From the NCBI GenBank assembly GCA_044350895.1, contig JBILGT010000046.1:1-32722 (forward strand): a stretch of 32,722 nt of DNA, written 5' to 3'. Within the stretch, counting starts at the first letter, position 1, and the number at the start of each line of letters is the position of its first letter. Source of the DNA: OMIS01 sp044350895. GTDB taxonomy: Bacteria; Patescibacteriota; Microgenomatia; UBA1400; PJMF01. Below, one piece after another: positions 22,730 to 30,010 of the stretch. A model generated the notes under the pieces. It was given only the letters and a program-made list of their open reading frames with translations. It made no database searches and had not been told where the DNA came from. A program made the position numbers and the translations under genes.

Positions 22730-24542
22730 AGTACCCAATCCACTTACTAGCCTCTCCAATTTTTCTAAACGTTCTTCAAGAAAAAGAAAAACACGAACTA
22801 CTTCTCATCGAGAAGTAGTTAAAGCAGCCCAAGAGTTCAGCTTTGGCGAGCAGGATCAGGTTGATTTAATTTCGTATGATGGTTTGGCAGAAGAAAGCAC
22901 TTATCTCAAGATCTCGGATAGATATGTCAGGACACTCTTTATCTCTGGCTACCCCTACGTTGCTTCAATGGGTTGGCTCAATATGCTCATCAACTTTAAC
23001 CACAACTGTGATATCTCATACCATATTGAACATGTTGACCCCTTGCTGGCACTGCCAAAACTGAACAGAAAAATTACTGAAATGGAGTCCACCAAACGTG
23101 CCATGCTCAAGAAAGGCATGGTGATTGGTTCTGAGATTACAGATCCACTTGAGTCAGCCATAACTTTGAAAGATAAGATCCAGCGTGGTCAAGAAAAATT
23201 ATTCCAAGTCTCAATTTATATTTCTATTACTGCCGAAGGTTTAGCTGAGTTACAGAAAACTACCACCTTGCTTGAGACCGTGATGGCAACCCGACTTTTT
23301 TATACTAAGACTGCTATCTATCAACAGCTTGAAGGATTGCAGTCAATTCTCCCAAGAGGTGAAAACTTGCTGGCTCAAAAAAGAAACCTGGATAGTTCAT
23401 CGGCAGCTTTGACGTTTCCTTTTGTATCTTCCGAGTTGGTACAAGAATCTGGCATCCTGTACGGCATCAATAAATCAAATAACTCACTAGTCATAGTTGA
23501 CCGCTTTTCACTTAATAATGCCAACAGTATCATTTTTGCACAGTCTGGTTCTGGTAAAAGTTATACTGCCAAGGTTGAGATTTTACGCCAGCTCATGCAA
23601 GGTACAAAAATCATTATCATTGACCCTGAGCGTGAGTACAAACAGTTGGCACACTCGGTACAGGGAACCTACATCACACTCTCTGCTCACTCAAGAGAAA
23701 AGATCAATCCGTTTGACTTCTCGATCAGCTCATATACTGGTGAACATGATTTATCTGAGCAGATTCAAGACCTGACCGAGATTATTTCTCTGATGGTGGG
23801 AGGACTTAACGCAGAAGAGCGAGCGGTGGTAGATACTGCCTTGATTACTACATATAAGGAGTTCGGCTATTCTTTGTCTGGTGAGTTCATGTTGGTAAAT
23901 GAAAGAGACAAGTTTCCATTGCTCAAAGACTTCTACCTTGTACTGCAAAACTTGGGACAGAAGAGCTTGTGTGACCGTCTAGAACGGTTTGTATTCGGCT
24001 CACTTTCCTCAGTCTTTGAAGCACAGACTAACATTGAGCTGGACAACCGATTAGTAGTGTTTGATATCAAAGATCTTGATGAGTCATTGAGACAGATCAT
24101 GCTGATGACTGTCGCCAACTTTGTCCATTCACAGGTTAAATCAAACCCTCAAAAACGAATGCTTGTGATTGATGAGGGATGGTTGCTGTTACAGCATGAA
24201 GAAAGTGCTCGGTTTATAGCTGGCTTGGTACGTAGAGCACGCAAGCACTATCTGGGTGTAACGCTTATTTCTCAACAAGCCAATGACTTTTTGAATAATG
24301 AGTATGGCAGGGCGATTGCTTCCCAGTCTTCACTCCGCATCTTGATGCGCCAGGATACAACAACCATCAAAAAAGTTACTCAGGAGTTCCAGCTCAGTGA
24401 GTATGAACAACACTTTTTATTGACCTGTGACAAAGGTGAAGCGTTAATTATTGCCGACCAGAATCACGTGGCGGTCAAGATTGTGGCATCCGAGAAAGAA
24501 CATCCGCTACTGACTACTAACCCCAAAGAGTTGTACATCTAA
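22722..24542 (+). CDS. virB4: VirB4 conjugation ATPase
   Basis: The 606-residue ATPase has Walker A FAQSGSGKSYTAK (about 272-284), then IIIIDPEREYKQLAHSVQGT, typical of VirB4. Walker B is LVIDEGWLLLQ (about 480-490), followed by LVRRARKHYLGVTLISQQAN with the family's late RR and Q residues. It would power pilus assembly and DNA or protein movement at the inner membrane. The N-terminal domain normally found in VirB4 is encoded mainly by the gene just upstream, although residues 40-230 here still look like part of it (YHIEHVDPLLALPKLNRKI). It is followed after 3 nt by the M23 peptidase gene. Confidence 0.92.
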   Translation: MFKVPNPLTSLSNFSKRSSRKRKTRTTSHREVVKAAQEFSFGEQDQVDLISYDGLAEESTYLKISDRYVRTLFISGYPYVASMGWLNMLINFNHNCDISYHIEHVDPLLALPKLNRKITEMESTKRAMLKKGMVIGSEITDPLESAITLKDKIQRGQEKLFQVSIYISITAEGLAELQKTTTLLETVMATRLFYTKTAIYQQLEGLQSILPRGENLLAQKRNLDSSSAALTFPFVSSELVQESGILYGINKSNNSLVIVDRFSLNNANSIIFAQSGSGKSYTAKVEILRQLMQGTKIIIIDPEREYKQLAHSVQGTYITLSAHSREKINPFDFSISSYTGEHDLSEQIQDLTEIISLMVGGLNAEERAVVDTALITTYKEFGYSLSGEFMLVNERDKFPLLKDFYLVLQNLGQKSLCDRLERFVFGSLSSVFEAQTNIELDNRLVVFDIKDLDESLRQIMLMTVANFVHSQVKSNPQKRMLVIDEGWLLLQHEESARFIAGLVRRARKHYLGVTLISQQANDFLNNEYGRAIASQSSLRILMRQDTTTIKKVTQEFQLSEYEQHFLLTCDKGEALIIADQNHVAVKIVASEKEHPLLTTNPKELYI

Positions 24543-24545
24543 CCT

Positions 24546-25148
24546 ATGCTTACGTTTAGCCAGGCAGCAACCATTTGGTCATTTCGTAGGGAGTTGACGT
24601 ATGTGGCACTGGCATTCCTGGGAATTTTACTGATTCCTGTGGTTGCGGTGATTGTCCTGACACAGACTGGCATCAATTACGTTTCAGACAAACTGGCTAC
24701 AGTCGATACTGAAAGTGCAGCAGTTGAGATACGTGATCCTGGCACAGGGGAAGTAGTGGCAACTGTTGAGTCTGAAATGGCATGGCCGCTAGTAGGCACG
24801 GTGACACTCGAGTTTGGAGTACCCCATCTTCCATACCAAGTGACCCATACAGGTATGGACATTGCAACCAAGAACGGTGATCCTATTCACCCATTTATGA
24901 CTGGCACAGTGATCTACGCTCGAGAGTTGAGCTGGGGTTATGGTAAGCACGTCATCATTGACCATGGCAACAATATTCGGTCACTCTATGGACATCTAGA
25001 TAAGATCTTTGTGTACGAAGGACAAACCGTAGAAATAACTGATACAATCGGAAATGAGGGCAGTACTGGCTGGTCAACTGGCGACCATGTACACTTCCAG
25101 ATAACGGTGTATGGGATACCAGTCAATCCAAGGACTTTTTTGAAGTAA
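24546..25148 (+). CDS. Membrane-anchored M23 (LytM) peptidase of the T4SS
   Basis: The 200-residue protein has one membrane helix (LTYVALAFLGILLIPVVAVI, about 17-36) and an extracellular LytM domain. The zinc-binding HTGMD (H101, D105) and GDHVHFQI (H181, H183) are intact, with YGKHVIIDHGNNIRSLYGHL between. M23 enzymes cut peptidoglycan cross-links. In this operon it would make room for the conjugation channel, the task of VirB1-type transglycosylases in other systems. It closes the T4SS operon, 3 nt after virB4. A dipeptide-rich linker (about 50-80) spans membrane and catalytic domain. Confidence 0.88.
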   Translation: MLTFSQAATIWSFRRELTYVALAFLGILLIPVVAVIVLTQTGINYVSDKLATVDTESAAVEIRDPGTGEVVATVESEMAWPLVGTVTLEFGVPHLPYQVTHTGMDIATKNGDPIHPFMTGTVIYARELSWGYGKHVIIDHGNNIRSLYGHLDKIFVYEGQTVEITDTIGNEGSTGWSTGDHVHFQITVYGIPVNPRTFLK

Positions 25149-25176
25149 ATTGATGTAAAAAAATATGGGATAAAAT

Positions 25177-27036
25177 ATGTATTTAGACTCAATTCACATT
25201 AAGAACTTTAAGTCATGTTATGACACAAAATTGAACTTATGCTCCACTGTTACATTATTAGTTGGAGAAAACAACTCAGGTAAAAGCAATATTATAGATG
25301 CTTTACGATTGGCTACTACTCCGTTAGATAAAAGAAGAAGTCGCTGGTTCGACAGAAATGACCCCTCATGGGGTAAGGAAAATGAGAGTATTGAGATTAC
25401 AACTCATTACAAAGACTTAAGTGAACTTCAGAAGGGTCAGTACATCACCGCTCTAGATGTAAGCACAGGAGAAGTTGAATATACAACAAAGTTTGTTCCT
25501 GATTATGAGAAATGGCGAAAATCTAAACTTAGTTATCATGCTGGAAAACTCAAGTCAACTGAATCAGAACCTGAGCAAAGAGAAAATATTTGTCATGTTT
25601 ATCTTCCTCCTTTAAGAGATGTACAAAGAGAGCTAGATTCTTCTGATGGTCATAAAATTTCTAGAATAATTGAGCTTTTATCCGAAAAGACTGACGTCGC
25701 TGGTTTAATTTCTCAGGCGAATACCTCAATGAGAAGTTTAGATAGTCACACTGTAGTTAGCAACCTAAGTACAAAACTACAAAATCATCTTACCCCCTTA
25801 ACTCAGCCTGTAAGAGGACAAACCATTAAAGCTAGTTTTGAGAATGAGGAGCGTTTACACCGCATAATAAGGAGTTTGAGACTAAAGATGGCTGAAACAG
25901 GTTGTAACTTAGGTTCATTGAGTGATTCTGGAATGGGTTATGCCAATCTAGTTTATATTGCCATGGTAATTTTGGAGCTAGAAAATGCACGAGATAGTGA
26001 ACTAACACTTTTTCTTGTTGAAGAACCTGAAGCTCATCTACACCCTCAATTACAAGTCGTATTACTGGACTACCTAAGACTGCATGCAGAAGAATCTGAT
26101 AAAAGAGGTGACACAGAGGAACCAGCAGGCAGAATACAGGTTATTGCGACGACACATTCACCAAACCTTACTAGTATCACAGAATTGGAAAATATTTCTG
26201 TTCTAAGAACACAAAATTTTAGTGAACCAGTGATCGAATCAGAAACAGAGTCTTCTGTAGTACGATGTTCAACTAAATCTGTATCGATTAAGGATTTATC
26301 TCTTACACCTGAGCAAAGTAGAAAGATAAATCAGTATTTAGATGCAACCCGATGTGCTTTGTTGTTTGCTAGAAGCATTATTCTAGTTGAAGGCACATCT
26401 GAAGCAGTGCTTTTACCAGTCTTTGCAAAGTATTCCACTTTCTCATTTCCCAGTGAAAAGACATGGGTGCGACAGTTCCTAGGAGTAACCATAGTAGCTG
26501 TAGGAAGCGTCGACTTTTCACCCTATATAACTTTGCTTCTAAAGAAGAATGCTGAGGGAAACCGATTAGCAGACAACTTAATAATTCTCACTGACGGTGA
26601 CCCAGATCTGGATAGTGAAGATGAAGACATTGACACAAGCATTGCTAATAGAGCAGATACATTAGATGCTCTAGCTACTAGCTTGGACGCAGCTGCTAAT
26701 CTAAAAGTTTTCTCTTCACAGTTCACTTTAGAAGCTGATTTTCTTCTTGACTCTGGAAATCATTCAGTACTACAAACTATTTTTAATAAACAACATCCTC
26801 GATCTTCCCAACAATGGTCTGACATAATTTCAGATACGAGTCCTGCCCAGTTTTTCTACAGAAAGCTCAGAAAAAATCGCAAATATCTCAAGAAAGGTGA
26901 ATTTGCTCATGACTTAGCTAAACAAATTGAAGATGGTGAATCCTTTACTTGTCCAACATATATTAAAGATGCAATAAAAGCTGCGGTAAATTATTCTAGT
27001 GAAAGTCAAGATGCCCAACCACCAGTTCACAGCTGA
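25177..27036 (+). CDS. gajA: Gabija GajA-like OLD-family ATPase/TOPRIM nuclease
   Basis: The 619-residue protein is an OLD-family nuclease. The N-terminal ABC-type ATPase has IKNFKSCYDTKLNL, Walker A GENNSGKS (30-37), a signature-like LSDSGMGYANLVYIAM and Walker B LFLVEEPEAHLHPQL (about 277-291). The C-terminal TOPRIM domain has ILVEGTSEAVLLP (about 402-414) and the acidic LTDGDPDLDSEDED (about 470-483). In Gabija, GajA cuts DNA when nucleotide levels fall during phage infection and acts with the helicase GajB (family knowledge). The following UvrD-like gene overlaps by 26 nt, which makes the assignment firm. Length is slightly above the usual GajA. It starts 28 nt after the M23 gene but is probably a separate cargo unit. 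Confidence 0.85.
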   Translation: MYLDSIHIKNFKSCYDTKLNLCSTVTLLVGENNSGKSNIIDALRLATTPLDKRRSRWFDRNDPSWGKENESIEITTHYKDLSELQKGQYITALDVSTGEVEYTTKFVPDYEKWRKSKLSYHAGKLKSTESEPEQRENICHVYLPPLRDVQRELDSSDGHKISRIIELLSEKTDVAGLISQANTSMRSLDSHTVVSNLSTKLQNHLTPLTQPVRGQTIKASFENEERLHRIIRSLRLKMAETGCNLGSLSDSGMGYANLVYIAMVILELENARDSELTLFLVEEPEAHLHPQLQVVLLDYLRLHAEESDKRGDTEEPAGRIQVIATTHSPNLTSITELENISVLRTQNFSEPVIESETESSVVRCSTKSVSIKDLSLTPEQSRKINQYLDATRCALLFARSIILVEGTSEAVLLPVFAKYSTFSFPSEKTWVRQFLGVTIVAVGSVDFSPYITLLLKKNAEGNRLADNLIILTDGDPDLDSEDEDIDTSIANRADTLDALATSLDAAANLKVFSSQFTLEADFLLDSGNHSVLQTIFNKQHPRSSQQWSDIISDTSPAQFFYRKLRKNRKYLKKGEFAHDLAKQIEDGESFTCPTYIKDAIKAAVNYSSESQDAQPPVHS

Positions 27037-28777
27037 GCAACAGCTGTTAATTGATTCTGCTGGAAACTCATTTTTTGAAGCCTGTCCTGGTGCTGGAAAA
27101 ACAGCTGCAATTGTAGAAAGATTTTATAAATTAACCAGCAAAAAGCCTAGGAAAGGTGTTGCTTTGATATCTTTTAGTAGAGCAGCAATAACTGAAGTTG
27201 AAAACCGCTGTGCTGAAAATCCCGAATGTTTAAAATCTCCCCATTTTATTGGAACAATAGATGCTTTCATTAACCGTTTTATTGTTTCACCTGTTTTTAT
27301 TTCAGAACATAATGTCGTTCCTAGTTTCATTGATTGTTGGGAAAATATAGGAGTAAGTGGATTCAGGTTAGCCTCGCCTAACCATTGGGCAGAGTTTAGT
27401 CTAGACTGGTTTGAAACAAACGGTAGAGGACAAGCTTTTTTCAAACCTGAAAGAGTAAATGGCGTAATCAATTCAGATGTTGTAAGAGATCTTGCTTCAA
27501 GAAACTTGCAGTTTCTCGAGAGAAAAGCAACCGTTTCAATTAATGGCTTAATAAATGGAGGGCATATTACAAGTGGAGAGTCAAGACAACTAATGATGAG
27601 ATATCTTTCTGAAAATCACATAAACCATATACTTGACTTACTTACAAATCGATTTAACGAAGTTATTGTAGACGAGTCACAAGACTGCGGAGAAAGTGAA
27701 ATAGCACTGCTTAGAGAGATTAAAGCACGGGGTATATTAGTAACAATGATAGGTGATTTGGATCAATCAATCTACGAATTTAGAGACGCCACACCTACAC
27801 AGTTTCGAGAGTTTGTGTCAAACTCTGGGTTTGCAACAACTGCAAGATTAAACATTAATCACCGCTCTACAGCACATATAGTTTCTGTAGTTAGCAGTTT
27901 GAGAACTGGCAGAACACAAGATAGTGCCTCAGCAAAAAATTTGGCACTGCAAACTAACCCAATCTACCTACTTTCTTACACTAATTTGGACCAAATTTTA
28001 CCTACCATAAACTCTGGTAGAAGAGGCAACCTTGATCTACAATCTTGCATAGTTTTATCTCACACAGGAGAGGATGCTAGGATTTGTGCTGGAGCAAGCA
28101 ATTCTGGTCGTGTTGGAAACGGAAGAACCATTCGATTAGCTTTTAATTCGATGATACTAGCATCTCAACAAAGCTCTTCAAAAGACAAGCTTACGGCGAT
28201 ATCAACAATTGAAAGACTGCTGCTTGGCTTGGTTGATGGGTTAGATACTGCCTCGAAATCGACTGACAAAATTGTTGACGAATTTAAATTAAGCAGACGG
28301 TGGCTAAGGAGCGCAGCTCTTTTCGTGGCTCTATCTACTAGTCCACTGGCAAATACCAGAGAATCTTATACAGTGCAACTGCAAGCAAAAATAAATAAAT
28401 TAACTTGGCAAGAAGGGATTGTGCTCAAAAGTGTAACATCTTATTTAAGGAGACCAACTGAAGCACAATGGAGTACACTGAATATCCCAAGCACAGTATC
28501 AGAGCACGTTTCTTTACCATTTAATACTGTACATGGAGTTAAAGGTCAAGAATTTGAAGGTGTAATTTTGATTATTCCTAGGAACTTACATCCTGACAGC
28601 TCCGGAATGACCGTCCTGGATTATTGGGAAAATGATGCTGATAGTGAAGCAAAGCGTGTCTTATATGTAGGTGCATCAAGAGCCATAAAAACACTGCTAC
28701 TAGCAATACATGGAAACCATATATCAAGAATTATTAATATTTTAAGTCAAACAAACGTCACTTTTGAAGTCTTATAA
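27011..28777 (+). CDS. gajB: Gabija GajB-like UvrD/Rep helicase
   Basis: The 588-residue protein is a superfamily 1 helicase. The Q-like motif is FTAEQQLLIDSA, Walker A CPGAGKTAAIVERF, motif II VIVDESQDCGESE and motif III GDLDQSIYEFRDATP. Motif IV is INHRST, motif V HGVKGQEFEGVILI and motif VI RVLYVGASRA. In Gabija, GajB joins GajA and senses DNA ends or nucleotide state. The ATG at 27011 is used; a GTG at 26999 would add four residues. The 5' end overlaps gajA by 26 nt, so the two are one operon. It is longer than typical GajB, the extra part lying in the region 280-470. Confidence 0.85.
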   Translation: MPNHQFTAEQQLLIDSAGNSFFEACPGAGKTAAIVERFYKLTSKKPRKGVALISFSRAAITEVENRCAENPECLKSPHFIGTIDAFINRFIVSPVFISEHNVVPSFIDCWENIGVSGFRLASPNHWAEFSLDWFETNGRGQAFFKPERVNGVINSDVVRDLASRNLQFLERKATVSINGLINGGHITSGESRQLMMRYLSENHINHILDLLTNRFNEVIVDESQDCGESEIALLREIKARGILVTMIGDLDQSIYEFRDATPTQFREFVSNSGFATTARLNINHRSTAHIVSVVSSLRTGRTQDSASAKNLALQTNPIYLLSYTNLDQILPTINSGRRGNLDLQSCIVLSHTGEDARICAGASNSGRVGNGRTIRLAFNSMILASQQSSSKDKLTAISTIERLLLGLVDGLDTASKSTDKIVDEFKLSRRWLRSAALFVALSTSPLANTRESYTVQLQAKINKLTWQEGIVLKSVTSYLRRPTEAQWSTLNIPSTVSEHVSLPFNTVHGVKGQEFEGVILIIPRNLHPDSSGMTVLDYWENDADSEAKRVLYVGASRAIKTLLLAIHGNHISRIINILSQTNVTFEVL

Positions 28778-28843
28778 TTCTCCGCTCTAATATGATGGTG
28801 TACACATCTGAACTTTGTTCATGCAATAGTTTATAATTAAAAT

Positions 28844-29023
28844 ATGACTGCTCAAGAAAAAATTGGCAATAAATTGAAGAGATCAAGGCTAAAACTTGGT
28901 CTGAATCAAGCAGAAGTGGCTGAGAAGATTGGAATTAACACTAATTACTACGCTCGTATCGAGAGAGGAGTGGTAAACCCATCCCTCAAAACACTGCAAC
29001 AAATTCTTAAAGTCTTGAAATAA
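28844..29023 (+). CDS. Short XRE-type HTH regulator
   Basis: This 59-residue protein consists of one Cro/C1-type HTH: IGNKLKRSRLKLGLNQAEVA, then INTNYYARIERGVVNPSLKT and a last helix LQQILKVLK. It resembles minimal phage or ICE repressors. TATAAT at 28832-28837 lies exactly 6 nt before the ATG, so the message should be leaderless. It follows the Gabija genes by 66 nt on the same strand but has its own promoter. It could regulate itself or the convergent genes (inference). Confidence 0.8.
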   Translation: MTAQEKIGNKLKRSRLKLGLNQAEVAEKIGINTNYYARIERGVVNPSLKTLQQILKVLK

Positions 29024-29027
29024 TCGG

Positions 29028-29225
29028 CTAATCTTCTTTTACTTGTGAATCCAGCTCATCATCCACAATTTTGTGTGCAGCAAGGTGAGACATTGCCTGT
29101 AAGTTCTCAAGATAAGCGATTGCATCTTCTCGAGTAGCTTCTGAATCTTCGTTAGTCTGGAGATACTTCAATGCCACGACAATATCTTCTTCGGTCATCT
29201 GGTATCTGACTGGATTATCGGTCAT
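29028..29225 (-). CDS. Small acidic hypothetical protein
   Basis: The 65-residue protein is acidic and helical (MTEEDIVVALKYLQTNEDSE; REDAIAYLENLQAMSHLAA). It has no membrane segment or recognised domain. It converges on the XRE gene, ending 4 nt from it, and lies 24 nt downstream of the PLD-nuclease gene on the same strand, so it may share that transcript. Acidic helical proteins of this size occur as antitoxins or nuclease inhibitors, but nothing here proves it. Confidence 0.5.
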   Translation of the reverse strand: MTDNPVRYQMTEEDIVVALKYLQTNEDSEATREDAIAYLENLQAMSHLAAHKIVDDELDSQVKED

Positions 29226-29249
29226 ATAATTGCCTTAGTGTAACATATA

Positions 29250-29732
29250 CTAGATCAGCTTCCCAAAATTAAGAAAGTTAAACGTCTCGGTTGCCAGTTC
29301 TTTACCCACAATCCTTCTCATAATCTCCCTACTTCTAGTCTGAGAGAGGATATTCAAACTTCCTTCCCAGAGTACCTCCCGATCAATTATCGCCAGCTTC
29401 CTATGATGATTACCCAGACTTGTGAATACCTGGATCTCCATATCTTCAAATACTTGGATTGCATACTCAGCTTGCCGAGCCAAAACTTCCTCATGCTCAT
29501 GTGATGGGCGAGTGATGATAAATATCTTGACACCTTTCTTCTGTAACTCAGCAAAAACTGGAATTAAGGTAACAACACGCCCCTTTGTAATGAAAGGACT
29601 CTCGATAATTACCTCCGACTTAGCATTTTTGAGGTCTTTGGTGAATTGAGTATAGAAACTTTGCTCATCAAACAACTGCGATGTAGGCATTGGCAGCGGA
29701 GCAGAGGGCTTTGAGTTAAAAAAACTAAACAT
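29250..29732 (-). CDS. Phospholipase D-family nuclease, single HKD motif
   Basis: The 160-residue protein has one PLD-type catalytic motif, HRKLAIID (H110, K112, D117), followed by WEGSLNILS. An earlier strand-loop region reads SEVIIESPFITKGRVVTLIP. Single-motif members such as Nuc act as dimers and cut DNA or RNA without metal (family knowledge). There is no signal peptide, so it should act in the cytosol. The start ATG at 29732 lies within the end of a decayed upstream frame (stop at 29725), a sign of former coupled translation. A small acidic protein follows downstream. PLD nucleases are frequent on ICEs; a role in defence or DNA processing is possible. Confidence 0.8.
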   Translation of the reverse strand: MFSFFNSKPSAPLPMPTSQLFDEQSFYTQFTKDLKNAKSEVIIESPFITKGRVVTLIPVFAELQKKGVKIFIITRPSHEHEEVLARQAEYAIQVFEDMEIQVFTSLGNHHRKLAIIDREVLWEGSLNILSQTRSREIMRRIVGKELATETFNFLNFGKLI

Positions 29733-29941
29733 CTGTGCTTTCTACATCCTTTTCTACTACCTCCAGATTATGTATGAAGTCCATATCCACAAGTTTACTA
29801 TATAACTGGATTATACTATCGAAAAGGTGTTCCACCCACCGACCAAGTGGCTCACAGACTCAAGTTTCCTCTGAAGATTATCGACGCATTTCTCGTACTT
29901 TTCTTTCAGTTCAATTTCCTGCCTGGACTGGGTTCTAGAAC
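29725..29941 (-). pseudogene. Broken remnant of a small coiled-coil gene
   Basis: Minus-strand reading gives SRQEIELKEKYEKCVDNLQR and then KLESV from 29941 downward, inside the 90-bp repeat. The frame then shifts, and another open frame (29859-29725) gives EPLGRWVEHLFDSIIQLYSK, LVDMDFIHNLEVVEKD and a stop inside the PLD gene's first codons. The 5' end lacks an ATG and is preceded by a TAA. I read this as a truncated, frameshifted copy of the gene that begins at 32474. A short functional gene from the GTG at 29835 remains possible. Confidence 0.4.
29852..29941. repeat. 90-bp direct repeat, left copy
   Basis: It is identical to 32360-32449 except for one T/C difference at 29936. The two copies are in the same orientation, 2508 bp apart, and enclose the ParB-domain gene. 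The repeat is coding-like on the minus strand (QEIELKEKYEKCVDNLQRKL). A recombination between the copies would delete the enclosed gene. Confidence 0.9.
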
Positions 29942-30010
29942 CAGATGCTTGAAGTTAAGAAAACCCTTTTATATGATATAAAAACGATCAATTTTTGTTA
30001 TCATAAGAGT

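Noticed and set aside
25177..28777. PARIS or other OLD-containing defence system
   Set aside because: ATPase and TOPRIM lie in one protein and the partner is a UvrD-type helicase, which is the Gabija plan.
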